Shown: positions 39,829 through 48,108, counted from the stretch's first letter. The stretch: 50,703 nt of DNA from an uncultured Bacteroidales bacterium (GCA_946183915.1 CAMHDJ010000014.1:1-50703); one strand, 5' to 3'. The notes: generated by a model not told the origin, from the letters alone. Numbers and translations: made by a program.

Positions 39829-40663
39829 GCTGGTCATCGTGGCAGGCCCCACGGCCGTGGGCAAGACGGCCCTGGCCGTGCGTCTGGCCCGGGAGTGGCA
39901 GACGGAGATCGTCTCCTGTGACTCTCGCCAGTTCTACCGCGAGCTGCGCATCGGCGTGGCACGCCCCACGGCCGACGAACTTGCCGCCGCCCCTCACCAC
40001 TTCATCGCCTGCCGTTCGGTCGACGAGCCCTACAACATCTATGACTATCGGCAGGACGCCCTGCGCCTGCTCCGCACCCTCTTCCGCCGGCACGAGACGG
40101 TGGTGGCCGTCGGCGGCAGCGGCCTCTACATCGACGCGCTGCTCCACGACGTGTCGCCCATGCCCAACCCCGCGCCCGAGTTGCGCGCCCGTCTGCAGCA
40201 GATGCCGCTGGAAGAAAAGCAGCGTCAGCTGCAGCAGCTCGACCCCGACTACTACGCCCGTGTCGACCGCCGCAACCCCGTCCGCCTGCAGCGGGCCCTC
40301 GAGGTGTGCCTCACCACGGGGCGTCCCTACAGCCAGGTGGTGAGCAGCGCGGCACAGCCGTCCGCCGCGGCTCAGGAGTGGACCACCGAGGTGCGCGTGC
40401 TGACCATGGAGTGCGACGAGTTGCGCGCACGCATCGACCGCCGTGTGGACTGCATGATGGAGGAGGGGCTGCTCGACGAGGTACGGACGCTGCTGCCGCG
40501 GCGCCACCTGAGCACCCTCAACACGGTCGGCTACCGCGAGCTCTTCCCCGTGCTCGACGGCACGCGCGGACTGGACGACGCCGTGGCCGAGATCAAGCTC
40601 AACACCTGGCACTACGCCCGCAAGCAGCTGACCTGGATGCGGCGCTACGCCACCGAGCAATAG
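39821..40663 (+). CDS. miaA: tRNA dimethylallyltransferase
   Basis: A 280-residue enzyme that prenylates A37 of tRNAs reading UNN codons. P-loop GPTAVGKTAL (residues 9-18), DSRQFYRELRIGVARP, GGSGLYIDAL and the late TVGYRELFPVLDG and AEIKLNTWHYARKQLTWMR are characteristic. The ATG at 39821 lies inside the end of aroA (8-bp overlap), fitting translational coupling. The upstream open frame is aroA read in another frame. Somewhat short compared with the usual 300-310 residues but complete. Confidence 0.95.
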   Translation: MPKLVIVAGPTAVGKTALAVRLAREWQTEIVSCDSRQFYRELRIGVARPTADELAAAPHHFIACRSVDEPYNIYDYRQDALRLLRTLFRRHETVVAVGGSGLYIDALLHDVSPMPNPAPELRARLQQMPLEEKQRQLQQLDPDYYARVDRRNPVRLQRALEVCLTTGRPYSQVVSSAAQPSAAAQEWTTEVRVLTMECDELRARIDRRVDCMMEEGLLDEVRTLLPRRHLSTLNTVGYRELFPVLDGTRGLDDAVAEIKLNTWHYARKQLTWMRRYATEQ

Positions 40664-40720
40664 TGCCGGTGGGCGCGATGCCGGTGCACCATTACACAGC
40701 GTTTAAGTTAATTTAAGTCG

Positions 40721-41000
40721 AAAAAATAGATCGTGCACGTGAAGGAAGCCTCCAGTGGAGGCTTCCGATAGCGAAGCGGAGAACGACCCACCCCAAACAA
40801 AGATTTTAACGGCGAATTACTCGAATTACTCGAAGCTACGCAGCTTTTTTTAACGACGAATTATGCGAATTACGCGAATGCTACGCAGGGTGATTTCAGC
40901 GAATTACTCGAATGGCCTGCGTAGCATTCGAGTAATTCGCAAAACAAAAAGATCACATAGCGACCTGCGTAGCTTCGAGTAATTCGAGTAATTCGCCGTT
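40721..41000. repeat. Nested inverted repeats with a decayed palindrome
   Basis: The block opens with a half copy of the ATAGATCGTGCACG palindrome (40726-40740) joined to a 10-bp hairpin (40744-40753 with 40757-40766). Then come perfect 36-bp arms in inverted orientation (40808-40843 and 40965-41000) built of GCGAATTACTCGAATTACTC and CTACGCAG. Inside them is a second inverted pair (about 40864-40889 and 40914-40938) with two mismatches. The whole could extrude as a large cruciform. No open frame of interest. Confidence 0.85.
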
Positions 41001-41030
41001 TTACAAAAATTAAGTAAATTTAGGTTAAAA

Positions 41031-41217
41031 AAATAGATCGTGCGCGATCTAATTTGCGCCTTTAAACCATTCTAAACGAGACATCTAGCACCTCGGAAGT
41101 GTGCTAACCATGCTGGAAAACTCGCAAAACGCTTACAGGGCAAGGATTTTGCCCTGGTTTTAAGAGAGTCATCAGGGAGTCATCAGGGAGCCATCAGGTA
41201 GTTGATAGGGAATCAGG
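41031..41217 (+). repeat. Dispersed 190-bp palindrome-to-11-mer element, copy D
   Basis: Palindrome with one changed centre base and one missing base (41031-41055), then CATGCTGGAAAACTCGC, hairpin CAGGGCAAGGATTTTGCCCTG, TTTTAAGAGAG, and 11-bp units GAGTCATCAGG/GAGCCATCAGG. It belongs to the 786-bp gap between miaA and rocD, which contains this element, the nested inverted repeats and the rocD promoter, but no gene. Confidence 0.9.
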
Positions 41218-41372
41218 GGGTAGGAGAGGGGGTGAATGTGCCGGTCGGAGGGCGGGGTGGGGAGTGCCGTGGCGGAGGAGGCCAAAAGTTAAAATTTGCG
41301 CCGCCCCGACGCGCCTCGGGCCTGAACGACGGAGGTTTGGGACGGCGCTTCGGGCGGATGGAAAAGATTTTT

Positions 41373-41402
41373 TTGCGGAAACAAAAAAAGTGTGTATATT
41401 TG
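41373..41402 (+). promoter_or_regulatory. Promoter of rocD
   Basis: TTG (41373-41375), 19 bp, TATATTTG (41395-41402). The ATG at 41450 follows after a leader of about 45 nt. Confidence 0.78.
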
Positions 41403-41449
41403 CACCTCGGAAACGATACAATTCAAACATAACAAAACATAACACAACT

Positions 41450-42670
41450 ATGACAAAATCAGAGCAATTCATGGAGATGGAAGCCCGCTATGGCGCCCAT
41501 AACTATCATCCGCTGCCCGTGGTGCTGGCCAAGGGCGAGGGAGCATTCGTTTGGGACTGCGAGGGCAAGAAGTATTACGACTTCCTTTCGGCCTATTCGG
41601 CTGTGAACCAAGGCCACTGCCACCCGAAGATTGTCAAGGCCATGTGCGACCAGGCCCACGAGCTGACGCTCAGCAGCCGCGCTTTCTACAACAATTGCTT
41701 GGGCGAGTGGGAGAAGTATGTCACCGAGTATTTCGGCTACGACAAGGTGCTGCCCATGAACACCGGCGCCGAGGCCGACGAGACGGCCCTGAAGCTGGCC
41801 CGCCGCTGGGGTGTGGTGAAGAAGGGTATTCCGAACGACGAGGTGATGATCGTCTGCTGCGAGGGCAACTTCCATGGCCGCACGATCACCATCATCACCA
41901 TGAGCAACGACCCCGAGAGCTACGCCAACTACGGCCCCATGACGCCTGGTTTCCTGCGTATCCCCTACAACGATCCCGACGCGCTGGAGCGCTGTCTGGC
42001 CGAGCACGGCAAGAAGGTGGCCGGCTTCCTGGTGGAGCCTATCCAGGGCGAGGCCGGCGTCTATGTGCCGGACGAGGGCTACCTCAAGAAGTGCTATGAT
42101 ATCTGCAAGAAGTACAACGTGCTGTTCATGGCCGACGAGGTGCAGTGCGGTATCGCCCGCACGGGCAAGATGCTGGCCTGCGACCACGAGGGCGTGCGCC
42201 CCGACCTGCTGATCCTCGGCAAGGCCCTCGGCGGCGGTGTGATGCCCGTCAGCGCTGTGTTGGCCGACGACGACATTATGCTCAACATCAAACCCGGCGA
42301 GCACGGTTCCACCTTCGGTGGCAACCCCATCGCCGCTAAGGTTTCGATCGCCGCCCTGCAGGTGATCAAGGACGAGCACCTGATGGAGAACGCCGAGCGT
42401 CTGGGCAAGATCTTCCGCGAGGAGATGTCGAGCTTCAAGAGCCCGATGATCGAGAAGGTGCGCGGCAAGGGCCTGTTGAACGCCATCATCATCAAACCGC
42501 ACAACGGCAAGGAGGCCTGGGACGTGTGCCTGAAGATGCGCGACCTGGGCGTGCTGGCCAAGCCCACCCACCAGCACATCATCCGCTTCGCCCCCCCGCT
42601 GGTGATCACCGAGGAGCAGCTGCGCGCTGCCATGGAGCTCATCAAGGAGGCCATCAAGTCGTTCGAATAA
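41450..42670 (+). CDS. rocD: Ornithine--oxo-acid transaminase
   Basis: A 406-residue PLP class-III aminotransferase that converts ornithine to glutamate semialdehyde. [19 protein letters not shown] and [17 protein letters not shown] are specific for ornithine aminotransferase; the PLP lysine is in [17 protein letters not shown], with the cofactor-binding Asp in [14 protein letters not shown]. Start at 41450 ([19 protein letters not shown]); the open frame upstream is leader and repeat DNA. Monocistronic, with its own promoter and terminator. Confidence 0.95.
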   Translation: MTKSEQFMEMEARYGAHNYHPLPVVLAKGEGAFVWDCEGKKYYDFLSAYSAVNQGHCHPKIVKAMCDQAHELTLSSRAFYNNCLGEWEKYVTEYFGYDKVLPMNTGAEADETALKLARRWGVVKKGIPNDEVMIVCCEGNFHGRTITIITMSNDPESYANYGPMTPGFLRIPYNDPDALERCLAEHGKKVAGFLVEPIQGEAGVYVPDEGYLKKCYDICKKYNVLFMADEVQCGIARTGKMLACDHEGVRPDLLILGKALGGGVMPVSAVLADDDIMLNIKPGEHGSTFGGNPIAAKVSIAALQVIKDEHLMENAERLGKIFREEMSSFKSPMIEKVRGKGLLNAIIIKPHNGKEAWDVCLKMRDLGVLAKPTHQHIIRFAPPLVITEEQLRAAMELIKEAIKSFE

Positions 42671-42686
42671 AAATAGCAGTAGCAAA

Positions 42687-42721
42687 AGCCACAGTCCTGG
42701 ATTCAGGATTGTGGCTTTTTT
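42687..42721 (+). terminator. Intrinsic terminator after rocD
   Basis: Thirteen-base-pair stem (42687-42699 with 42704-42716, one G-U pair), 4-nt loop, then a run of Ts. Confidence 0.85.
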
Positions 42722-42751
42722 CTTAATCATTTATTAAAATCAAATTACATT

Positions 42752-43186
42752 ATGGAAGAAAACATTACTACCGAAACCCGGGTGCCCGCCACCCCGTTGC
42801 GCACCAATCGCGGCATGGTCAAGTTCATCCTGCTGTCGCTGGTCACCCTGAGCATCTACGCCATCGTGTGCCTGACGCACATCTCGAACGAGATCAACAA
42901 AGTGGCTGGTCCCTACGACCAGAAGAAGACGATGAACTACTGCCTCGTCTTTTTCCTCCTTTCGTGGCTCACGCTGGGCATCTTCCCGCTCATCTGGTGG
43001 AGCATGCTCTGCTCGCGTATGGGCAATGAGCTGACCCGCCGTGGCATCGACTGCAAGTTCGGCGCCGGCACCTACTGGGGCTGGGGCTTCTTCGGCACGT
43101 TCATCATCGTGGGTCCGTTCGTGTTCTACCACAAGTTCTTCAAGGCGATGAACCTGCTTAATGCTGACTATAACGAACGTGGATAA
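42752..43186 (+). CDS. DUF4234 membrane protein
   Basis: A 144-residue protein with three hydrophobic segments (about 23-45, 60-82, 103-128) and the DUF4234 pattern LLSLVTLSIYAIVCLTHISNEIN. Function unknown. It precedes a DUF975 gene by 5 bp, and both are small multi-pass membrane proteins, so they may work together. Start ATG 42752. Confidence 0.82.
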   Translation: MEENITTETRVPATPLRTNRGMVKFILLSLVTLSIYAIVCLTHISNEINKVAGPYDQKKTMNYCLVFFLLSWLTLGIFPLIWWSMLCSRMGNELTRRGIDCKFGAGTYWGWGFFGTFIIVGPFVFYHKFFKAMNLLNADYNERG

Positions 43187-43191
43187 ACCCT

Positions 43192-43818
43192 ATGAAAGAT
43201 CAAGAATTCTACACTTCCGGGCAGCCTGTCATGCCATCGAACCGTGAGATCCGCATGGCGGCCCGACAGGCCCTCAAAGGCAACTGGGTCAACGCGGTGC
43301 TGGCGACGCTCGTCTTCTCGCTCGTCGTCGGAGCCGCTTCCTCCATTCCCTTGGTCGGCCTCCTGCTGGTCTGTCCGCTCGAGTTCGGTTTCATGCTCTG
43401 CTTCCTGCGCCTGGTGCGCGGCGAAGACAGCAGCGAGATGGTGGGCGACCAGTTCGGCGTCTTCAACAACTATGGCCGTGTGCTTGGCACATCGCTCCTG
43501 GTGTTCCTCTACACCGTGCTTTGGACGATGCTTTTCATCGTGCCAGGCATCGTCAAGAGCTATGCCTATGCCATGACGCCCTACGTGATGAACGACCGCC
43601 CTGAGTTGGACGCCGAGGAGTGTGTCCACGAGAGCCGTATGATGATGCAGGGCTACAAGTGGAAGCTCTTCTGCCTCGACCTGAGTTTCATCGGCTGGGC
43701 ACTGCTGTGTTGCCTGACGTTGGGTATCGGCTTCCTATGGCTGCAACCCTACATCGAGGCGTCGCACGCCAAGTTCTACGACGAGGTGAAAGCCCGTCGC
43801 AGCCAGCCGGTGGAGTGA
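43192..43818 (+). CDS. DUF975 membrane protein
   Basis: A 208-residue protein of the DUF975 family: NREIRMAARQALKGNW at the N-terminus, four to five transmembrane segments, the conserved FIVPGIVKSYAYAMTPYVMNDRPELDAEECVHESRMMM core and a final helix. Function unknown; members occur widely in Firmicutes and Bacteroidota. Ends before a perfect hairpin. Confidence 0.85.
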   Translation: MKDQEFYTSGQPVMPSNREIRMAARQALKGNWVNAVLATLVFSLVVGAASSIPLVGLLLVCPLEFGFMLCFLRLVRGEDSSEMVGDQFGVFNNYGRVLGTSLLVFLYTVLWTMLFIVPGIVKSYAYAMTPYVMNDRPELDAEECVHESRMMMQGYKWKLFCLDLSFIGWALLCCLTLGIGFLWLQPYIEASHAKFYDEVKARRSQPVE

Positions 43819-43840
43819 CCGGTGCAACATCAAGGACTGA

Positions 43841-43872
43841 CGAGGCCCCAGCCGCTAGCGGCAGGGGCCTCG
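43841..43872. terminator. Hairpin between convergent genes
   Basis: CGAGGCCCC-A-GCCG, loop CTAG, CGGC-A-GGGGCCTCG (43841-43872). Very stable, but T-runs are weak on both sides. It separates the DUF975 gene from the minus-strand lipoprotein gene that ends at 43877. Confidence 0.6.
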
Positions 43873-43876
43873 TGTT

Positions 43877-44314
43877 CTATAGCAGGTCGTCCTGCGCGAG
43901 GGTGAAGGTGTGCGTGTATTGCGTCGGGTGGATGCCGTTGCAGTTGGTGGTTTCCAGCAGGGTGGTGTCGGAAACCCAGCGGGCGTTGTCGGCCATGGGC
44001 AGGCTGTCGGTCGGCCAGCTGGCCCGTAGCTGCATTGTGCCGTCGACGATCAGCAGGTAATCTCCGTCGACATACCGCCGGAACTGTTCGCCCGCCGGTG
44101 CGCTTTCGCTATAGTACAGGTAAACCGAGTCGGGAAGGCGCTGCCAGCGGCAATCAGCGTTGGCCCAGGGCTGCGCCGAGCGGCTCCAGTAGAGATCCTC
44201 GCCGGTGGCGTTCTCCAGCTGCAGGAGGGTGATGGCGTCCGGCTCGTCGCATCCGCACTGGAAGCACATCAACAGGGGTGCGGCCATCAGAAGAAATAGT
44301 GTCAAGCGTTTCAT
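43877..44314 (-). CDS. Small exported protein, possible lipoprotein
   Basis: A 145-residue protein with an N-terminal hydrophobic stretch (LTLFLLMAAPLLMCFQCGC). The cysteine context is not a clean lipobox, so lipid attachment is uncertain. The mature part (ENATGEDLYWS, YVDGDYLLIVDGTMQLRASWP) looks beta-rich. Its start overlaps the stop of the upstream lipoprotein gene by 4 bp (44311-44314). The two have similar size and composition, possibly old duplicates. No family recognised. Confidence 0.7.
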   Translation of the reverse strand: MKRLTLFLLMAAPLLMCFQCGCDEPDAITLLQLENATGEDLYWSRSAQPWANADCRWQRLPDSVYLYYSESAPAGEQFRRYVDGDYLLIVDGTMQLRASWPTDSLPMADNARWVSDTTLLETTNCNGIHPTQYTHTFTLAQDDLL

Positions 44315-44817
44315 AATGTACTGTCGGTTATGTAATAGGTGTACACATAGGTGGTTTCGTAGTCATGGCAAGTCTCAACCATGTCGAGCCGAGTCTCGGT
44401 GCTGTCGGCCTCGGGCGAGAACCAGGGGTAGTCGGCACCGGCCAGGGCAGCGCGGCTGACGTCGTAGCAGGCCACGACGCTGTTGTCGTAGCGCAGCAGG
44501 AGCAGGTAGGGATAGTAGCCATACACTTCGCCGGAGCCTCGACGCCCGTTCGGGGTATAGCTGGGGGAGGTCATCACCTGCGAGGGACTGAACTGCTTGA
44601 AGTCGAGGATGTAAGCCAGCATTACCGGCAGTTGCAGCACCAAGCACTCCGGCGTCAGGTACGGGGTGTCGGAGAAGGTGTAGTACAGCGGCTCCGAGGT
44701 GCCGTTGTCCAGCCACACTTCGCTGGTGGTGTACAGGTTGTCGCACGCGTCGCTGATGCAACTTGTCAGCAGCAGGCAACTCAGCGCGACGGCGGTCAAA
44801 AGGTGTTGCTTTCGCAT
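44311..44817 (-). CDS. Small lipoprotein
   Basis: A 168-residue protein with a clear lipobox (LLLTSC, Cys20). The mature part begins ISDACDNLYTTSEVWLDNGTSEPLYYTFSDTPY and is rich in Tyr and Thr. No domain recognised. First of two overlapping small genes, starting 8 bp after the M23 peptidase stop, so the three are likely one transcript. Confidence 0.72.
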   Translation of the reverse strand: MRKQHLLTAVALSCLLLTSCISDACDNLYTTSEVWLDNGTSEPLYYTFSDTPYLTPECLVLQLPVMLAYILDFKQFSPSQVMTSPSYTPNGRRGSGEVYGYYPYLLLLRYDNSVVACYDVSRAALAGADYPWFSPEADSTETRLDMVETCHDYETTYVYTYYITDSTL

Positions 44818-44825
44818 AAGTTATG

Positions 44826-46523
44826 TTATTTTTGGATTGTCCAAGTGAGGTCTGTGACGTTGCCCACGGCGTCGGTCACCTCGACGCGCAGACGGTTCCG
44901 GCCGGCCTGAAGCTTGCCGCGGGCGTCGATGCTGAGGGTGGCGGTCTTGCCGTCGTATTCGGCCAGGACCCAGCTGCCGTTGAGGAAGCAGTGGTAGGTC
45001 TCGATGCCGCTCAGGTCATCGCCGGCTTTCAGGCGGAGGGTGGTGACCTTGAGCGGCTTGCCTTCGCTGAAGTTGACCGGCCGCACGGTGGGCGCCGTGG
45101 TGTCGGCGGCCAGGGTGAACTCGCCCCAGTCGCGCACTTGTGCGGTGTGGATGCCGTCGGCGTGGGTGGTCTTGTAGGCCGAGTGCCTGGCGCTGCCGCC
45201 CCTCCATGTCACCCGCACCACTACCGTCTTGCCGGTCGGCACGCCAGGCAGCGACCCCTTGATACCCAGGGTGTAGGCCACATGCGGCGGGATGTCGTTG
45301 ACGGTGGGGTTGACCGTCACCGTGTTGCCCTTGGCAGTGCACTCCAGCCGGTCGTCGGCATAGAGGGTGTGTGGGGAAAGTTGAATGTTGAGAGTTGAAA
45401 GTTGACAGTTGAAAGGTTGGTCGTACTTGACGGGGAGGGGGCCCGGAGGGGTCTGACCGGTCTGGCTGGTCTGACCTACGGTCACCGTGATGGTGCGCTC
45501 GGCCACATTGCCCTTGATGTCCAGTACGCGGATGCCGATGCGGTGGGTCGATCCGGGACGCAGGCGGAAGATGCCGTCGTCCACGCGCTCCGGGATCCAG
45601 GGCCCCTCGGCGCCGGGCAGGGCGCGGGTGAGGAGGTAGGCCTGGCGGGTGCGGGCAAAGAGGGGGTAGTCCAGCAGGGCGTTGACCATGCGGCTGCTGT
45701 CGATCGGGAAGCGCTCGGTGGTGTAGACGAAGAAGGGGGTGCCGTCGAGCAGCACCTCGACGCGGTCGGGCCCGTTCTTGGCTGTGGAGCCCTCGGCGGC
45801 ATCGGTGGCGTAGACGCCCAGATGGAACGGACCGCTGACGGTCACCGCATTGTCCTTGCCCACCTCGATGGGCTCGCCGCCCTCGGGGTAGACGCGCACG
45901 CCGCGGATGACGGGGTTGATGCCGTCGCGGTAGGGGAGGCCGAAGAGCAGGGGGTTGATGGTAGTGGCGTGGGTGTGGAGGTCGGCCATGCCGCCGCGCC
46001 GCAGCTCGAAGTGCAGGTGCGGGCCGCCACTGCTGCCGCTGTTGCCGCTGAGGGCCACTAGTTGCCCCTTCTTTACGGGCAACTCGTTGGGACCGAAGAG
46101 CTTGGTGATGCTGTAGTTGCGCTGCGCATACTGCTCTTTCAAGACCGCCTTGCCGATGGCACCGGCGTAGCTGTTGAGGTGCATGTAGACCGAGGTGTAG
46201 CCGTTTGGATGCTTGATATAGAGGATCTTGCCGCCACCCCAGGGCGAGATGCTCACCTTGGCCACGTAGCCGTCGGCCGCGGCGTAGACGGGCTGGTCGA
46301 CGGCACCGCCGGTGCGCATGTCGATACCGGCGTGGAAATGGCCCATGCGGAACTCGGCGAAGGTGGCGCTCAGGCCGATGTCAGACCCCAGCGGATTACG
46401 GAAATAGCCCTGCGGAAGCTCCTGCGCTGACAGCCTCACCCCCAGCCCCTCTCCTGAGAGGAGAGGGGAGTAGATGGTTGTATTGACAATGAGGAATATC
46501 AGGAGTTTATATGTTATCTTCAT
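44826..46523 (-). CDS. M23 family metallopeptidase with repeat-derived segments
   Basis: A 565-residue exported protein. The LytM/M23 domain lies near residues 50-180; zinc ligands are in FHAGIDMRTGG (His and Asp, near 59-63) and HLHFELR (near 174), so it should be catalytically able and cut peptidoglycan cross-links. A long C-terminal part of beta domains follows. Two stretches look foreign: residues 19-31 (SPLLSGEGLGVRL), coded by a CCCCTCTCC palindromic element inside the signal region, and about residues 371-382 (FNCQLSTLNIQL), coded by five AGTTGAA-type heptamers. Heads an operon with two small exported proteins. Confidence 0.86.
   Translation of the reverse strand: MKITYKLLIFLIVNTTIYSPLLSGEGLGVRLSAQELPQGYFRNPLGSDIGLSATFAEFRMGHFHAGIDMRTGGAVDQPVYAAADGYVAKVSISPWGGGKILYIKHPNGYTSVYMHLNSYAGAIGKAVLKEQYAQRNYSITKLFGPNELPVKKGQLVALSGNSGSSGGPHLHFELRRGGMADLHTHATTINPLLFGLPYRDGINPVIRGVRVYPEGGEPIEVGKDNAVTVSGPFHLGVYATDAAEGSTAKNGPDRVEVLLDGTPFFVYTTERFPIDSSRMVNALLDYPLFARTRQAYLLTRALPGAEGPWIPERVDDGIFRLRPGSTHRIGIRVLDIKGNVAERTITVTVGQTSQTGQTPPGPLPVKYDQPFNCQLSTLNIQLSPHTLYADDRLECTAKGNTVTVNPTVNDIPPHVAYTLGIKGSLPGVPTGKTVVVRVTWRGGSARHSAYKTTHADGIHTAQVRDWGEFTLAADTTAPTVRPVNFSEGKPLKVTTLRLKAGDDLSGIETYHCFLNGSWVLAEYDGKTATLSIDARGKLQAGRNRLRVEVTDAVGNVTDLTWTIQK
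45379..45413 (-). repeat. Heptamer repeat inside the M23 peptidase gene
   Basis: Five 7-bp units, plus-strand form AGTTGAA, TGTTGAG, AGTTGAA, AGTTGAC, AGTTGAA. Thirty-five bases, so a change of one unit would shift the reading frame. Confidence 0.8.
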
Positions 46524-46699
46524 ACATAATGGGTTAAATTGATTGCTCTTGGCCCCCGCCAGCCCCTCTCCTCACAAGAGAGGGGAGTAGATGGTTGTAT
46601 TGACAATGAGGAATATTAGGAGTATATGTTGTCTTCATACATAATGGGTTAGGTTGATTTTACTCCCCTCTCCTCTTAGGAGAGGGGTTGGGGGTGAGG
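46434..46699. repeat. CCCCTCTCC palindromic elements and tandem duplication
   Basis: Three copies of an element with arms CCCCTCTCCT and AGGAGAGGGG: 46434-46470, a partial copy at 46552-46587, and an inverted copy at 46663-46699 with the same flank (GGGGGTGAGG). Between them, about 73 bp is duplicated (46471-46543 and 46588-46659, few differences); it includes the M23 start and signal-peptide codons. The first copy encodes residues of the M23 protein, the third the last residues of the fucosidase. Confidence 0.85.
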
Positions 46700-48108
46700 C
46701 TGTTATAGAGAGCTATGCGGTTGATGACGGGCGGTGCGAGGCTGCGGAAAGTGAAGACGAGGCGGTCGGTGCGCAGGGGGCTGTCGAGTCGCACGATGCG
46801 CTTGTGGCCCACGGTGGTGCAGAGGGGGGGGTCGGGGGTGGTCTGCGGGTAGATGCCGTCGCCTTCGTCGATGGCCAGGCCGACGCTGGTCAGGCGTTGT
46901 CCGAGGGGTATGTACTCTTGAATGACGATGATGTCGAAGGTGGTGACGCTGTCGAGTCTCAGGGTCAGCTCGGCCTCCGTGCCCTTGGCGGCCCAGTAGG
47001 TGTGGTAGGCGGTGTCGAGCACGTTGCGGGCGCCGTGGCCGCGCAGGTGCTGCCCGTGGGCGTGGGCGCCCTGCGCCAGGTTGGTGGCGAAGAGACGCTC
47101 CCGCTCGGCGCGGAAGGCTACCAGCACGGCGCTGTCCTCGGCGGGGATGCGCCCAAGGGTGTCCGGCGGCACGTTGAGCAGCAGCAAGCCGTTGTGGCCC
47201 ACGGAGTTGAAGTAGATCTCCATCAGTTCGTCGACCGTCTTGGGGTGCTCCTGCGGGTGCCAGAACCAGCCGGGCCGGATGCTGACGTCGCACTCGGCGG
47301 GAATCCAGCGGCGAGTGTTAAGTGTTAAGTGTTCAGTGTTAAGCGGAGCGTGGCCGGTTTCCAGTTCGGCGGGGGCGGGCTTGTTGTCGCTCGGCGAGGC
47401 CCCTTCGGTGCAGAGGGTGCTCCAGCAGCTCTCGCCCGCGCGCCCCTCTTCGTTGCCCACCCAGCGGCAACCGGGACCCACGTCGCTGAAAACGACGCAC
47501 TGCGGGTTCAACTCATTCATAGTCTGCATGAAGCGAGGCCAGTCGTAGCGCTGCCGCTTGCCGTTGGGACCCTCGCCGCAGGCGCCGTCGAACCACTGCT
47601 CGAACAGCGGGCCGTACTGGCTGTGCACTTCGCGCAACGTGTTGACAAAGACGTCGTTGTAGTCTTCGCTGCCGTAGGTGGGGTGGTTGCGGTCCCAGGG
47701 CGAGATGTAGACGCCGGCCTTCACTCGCCCGCGGCAGGCGTCGACAAAGCGGCGCAGCACGTCGAGCGAATCCGGGACGGTGTGGGTGCTGAAGCGGCTG
47801 GGCCACAGGCAGAAGCCGTCGTGGTGCTTGGCCGTGAGGATGATGCCGCCCATGCCGGCCTGCTGTGCCACGTCGACCCACTGGGCGCAGTCCAGCGCCG
47901 CCGGCCGGAACACCCCGCCGCTCTCCCGCCCCGTGCCCCACTCGGCGCCGGTGAAGGTGTTGGGGCCGAAGTGGCAGAACATGTTGATTTCCATACGTTG
48001 CCAGGCCAGTTGCGCCTCGGAGGGCACGGGCCCGAAGGGTTCGGGATCGGCGGCCGTGCAGGCGGTGGCCAGCAGGACGACGGCAAGCAGCAGGGGGTGG
48101 CGTCTCAT
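46660..48108 (-). CDS. GH29 alpha-L-fucosidase lipoprotein
   Basis: A 482-residue lipoprotein (lipobox LLATAC) of glycoside hydrolase family 29, removing terminal fucose from host or plant glycans. Catalytic-barrel marks: INMFCHFGPNTFTGAEWG, LTAKHHDGFCLWPS, and the nucleophile Asp in FEQWFDGACGEG. PAECDVSIRPGWFWH and VGHNGLLLLNVPP follow, then a C-terminal beta (carbohydrate-binding-like) part. A loop at about residues 256-264 (LNTEHLTLN) comes from a heptamer repeat. The C-terminus after ALYNS (LTPNPSPKRRGE) is coded by a palindromic repeat element that also gives the stop. Start ATG 48108; upstream codons are leader. Confidence 0.9.
   Translation of the reverse strand: MRRHPLLLAVVLLATACTAADPEPFGPVPSEAQLAWQRMEINMFCHFGPNTFTGAEWGTGRESGGVFRPAALDCAQWVDVAQQAGMGGIILTAKHHDGFCLWPSRFSTHTVPDSLDVLRRFVDACRGRVKAGVYISPWDRNHPTYGSEDYNDVFVNTLREVHSQYGPLFEQWFDGACGEGPNGKRQRYDWPRFMQTMNELNPQCVVFSDVGPGCRWVGNEEGRAGESCWSTLCTEGASPSDNKPAPAELETGHAPLNTEHLTLNTRRWIPAECDVSIRPGWFWHPQEHPKTVDELMEIYFNSVGHNGLLLLNVPPDTLGRIPAEDSAVLVAFRAERERLFATNLAQGAHAHGQHLRGHGARNVLDTAYHTYWAAKGTEAELTLRLDSVTTFDIIVIQEYIPLGQRLTSVGLAIDEGDGIYPQTTPDPPLCTTVGHKRIVRLDSPLRTDRLVFTFRSLAPPVINRIALYNSLTPNPSPKRRGE
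47314..47341 (-). repeat. Heptamer repeat inside the fucosidase gene
   Basis: Four 7-bp units, plus-strand form AGTGTTA, AGTGTTA, AGTGTTC, AGTGTTA. Placed in a surface loop between the catalytic nucleophile region and RWIPAECDVS. Confidence 0.82.

Noticed and set aside
40808-41000. Insertion sequence or transposon ends, because of the perfect 36-bp inverted repeats
   Set aside because: Only about 120 bp lies between the arms, with no transposase and no target duplication visible; at most a miniature non-autonomous element.
40664-41449. tRNA or other stable RNA gene in the long gap before rocD
   Set aside because: No T-loop (GTTCGANTC) or acceptor-stem pattern could be found; the palindromes belong to repeats.
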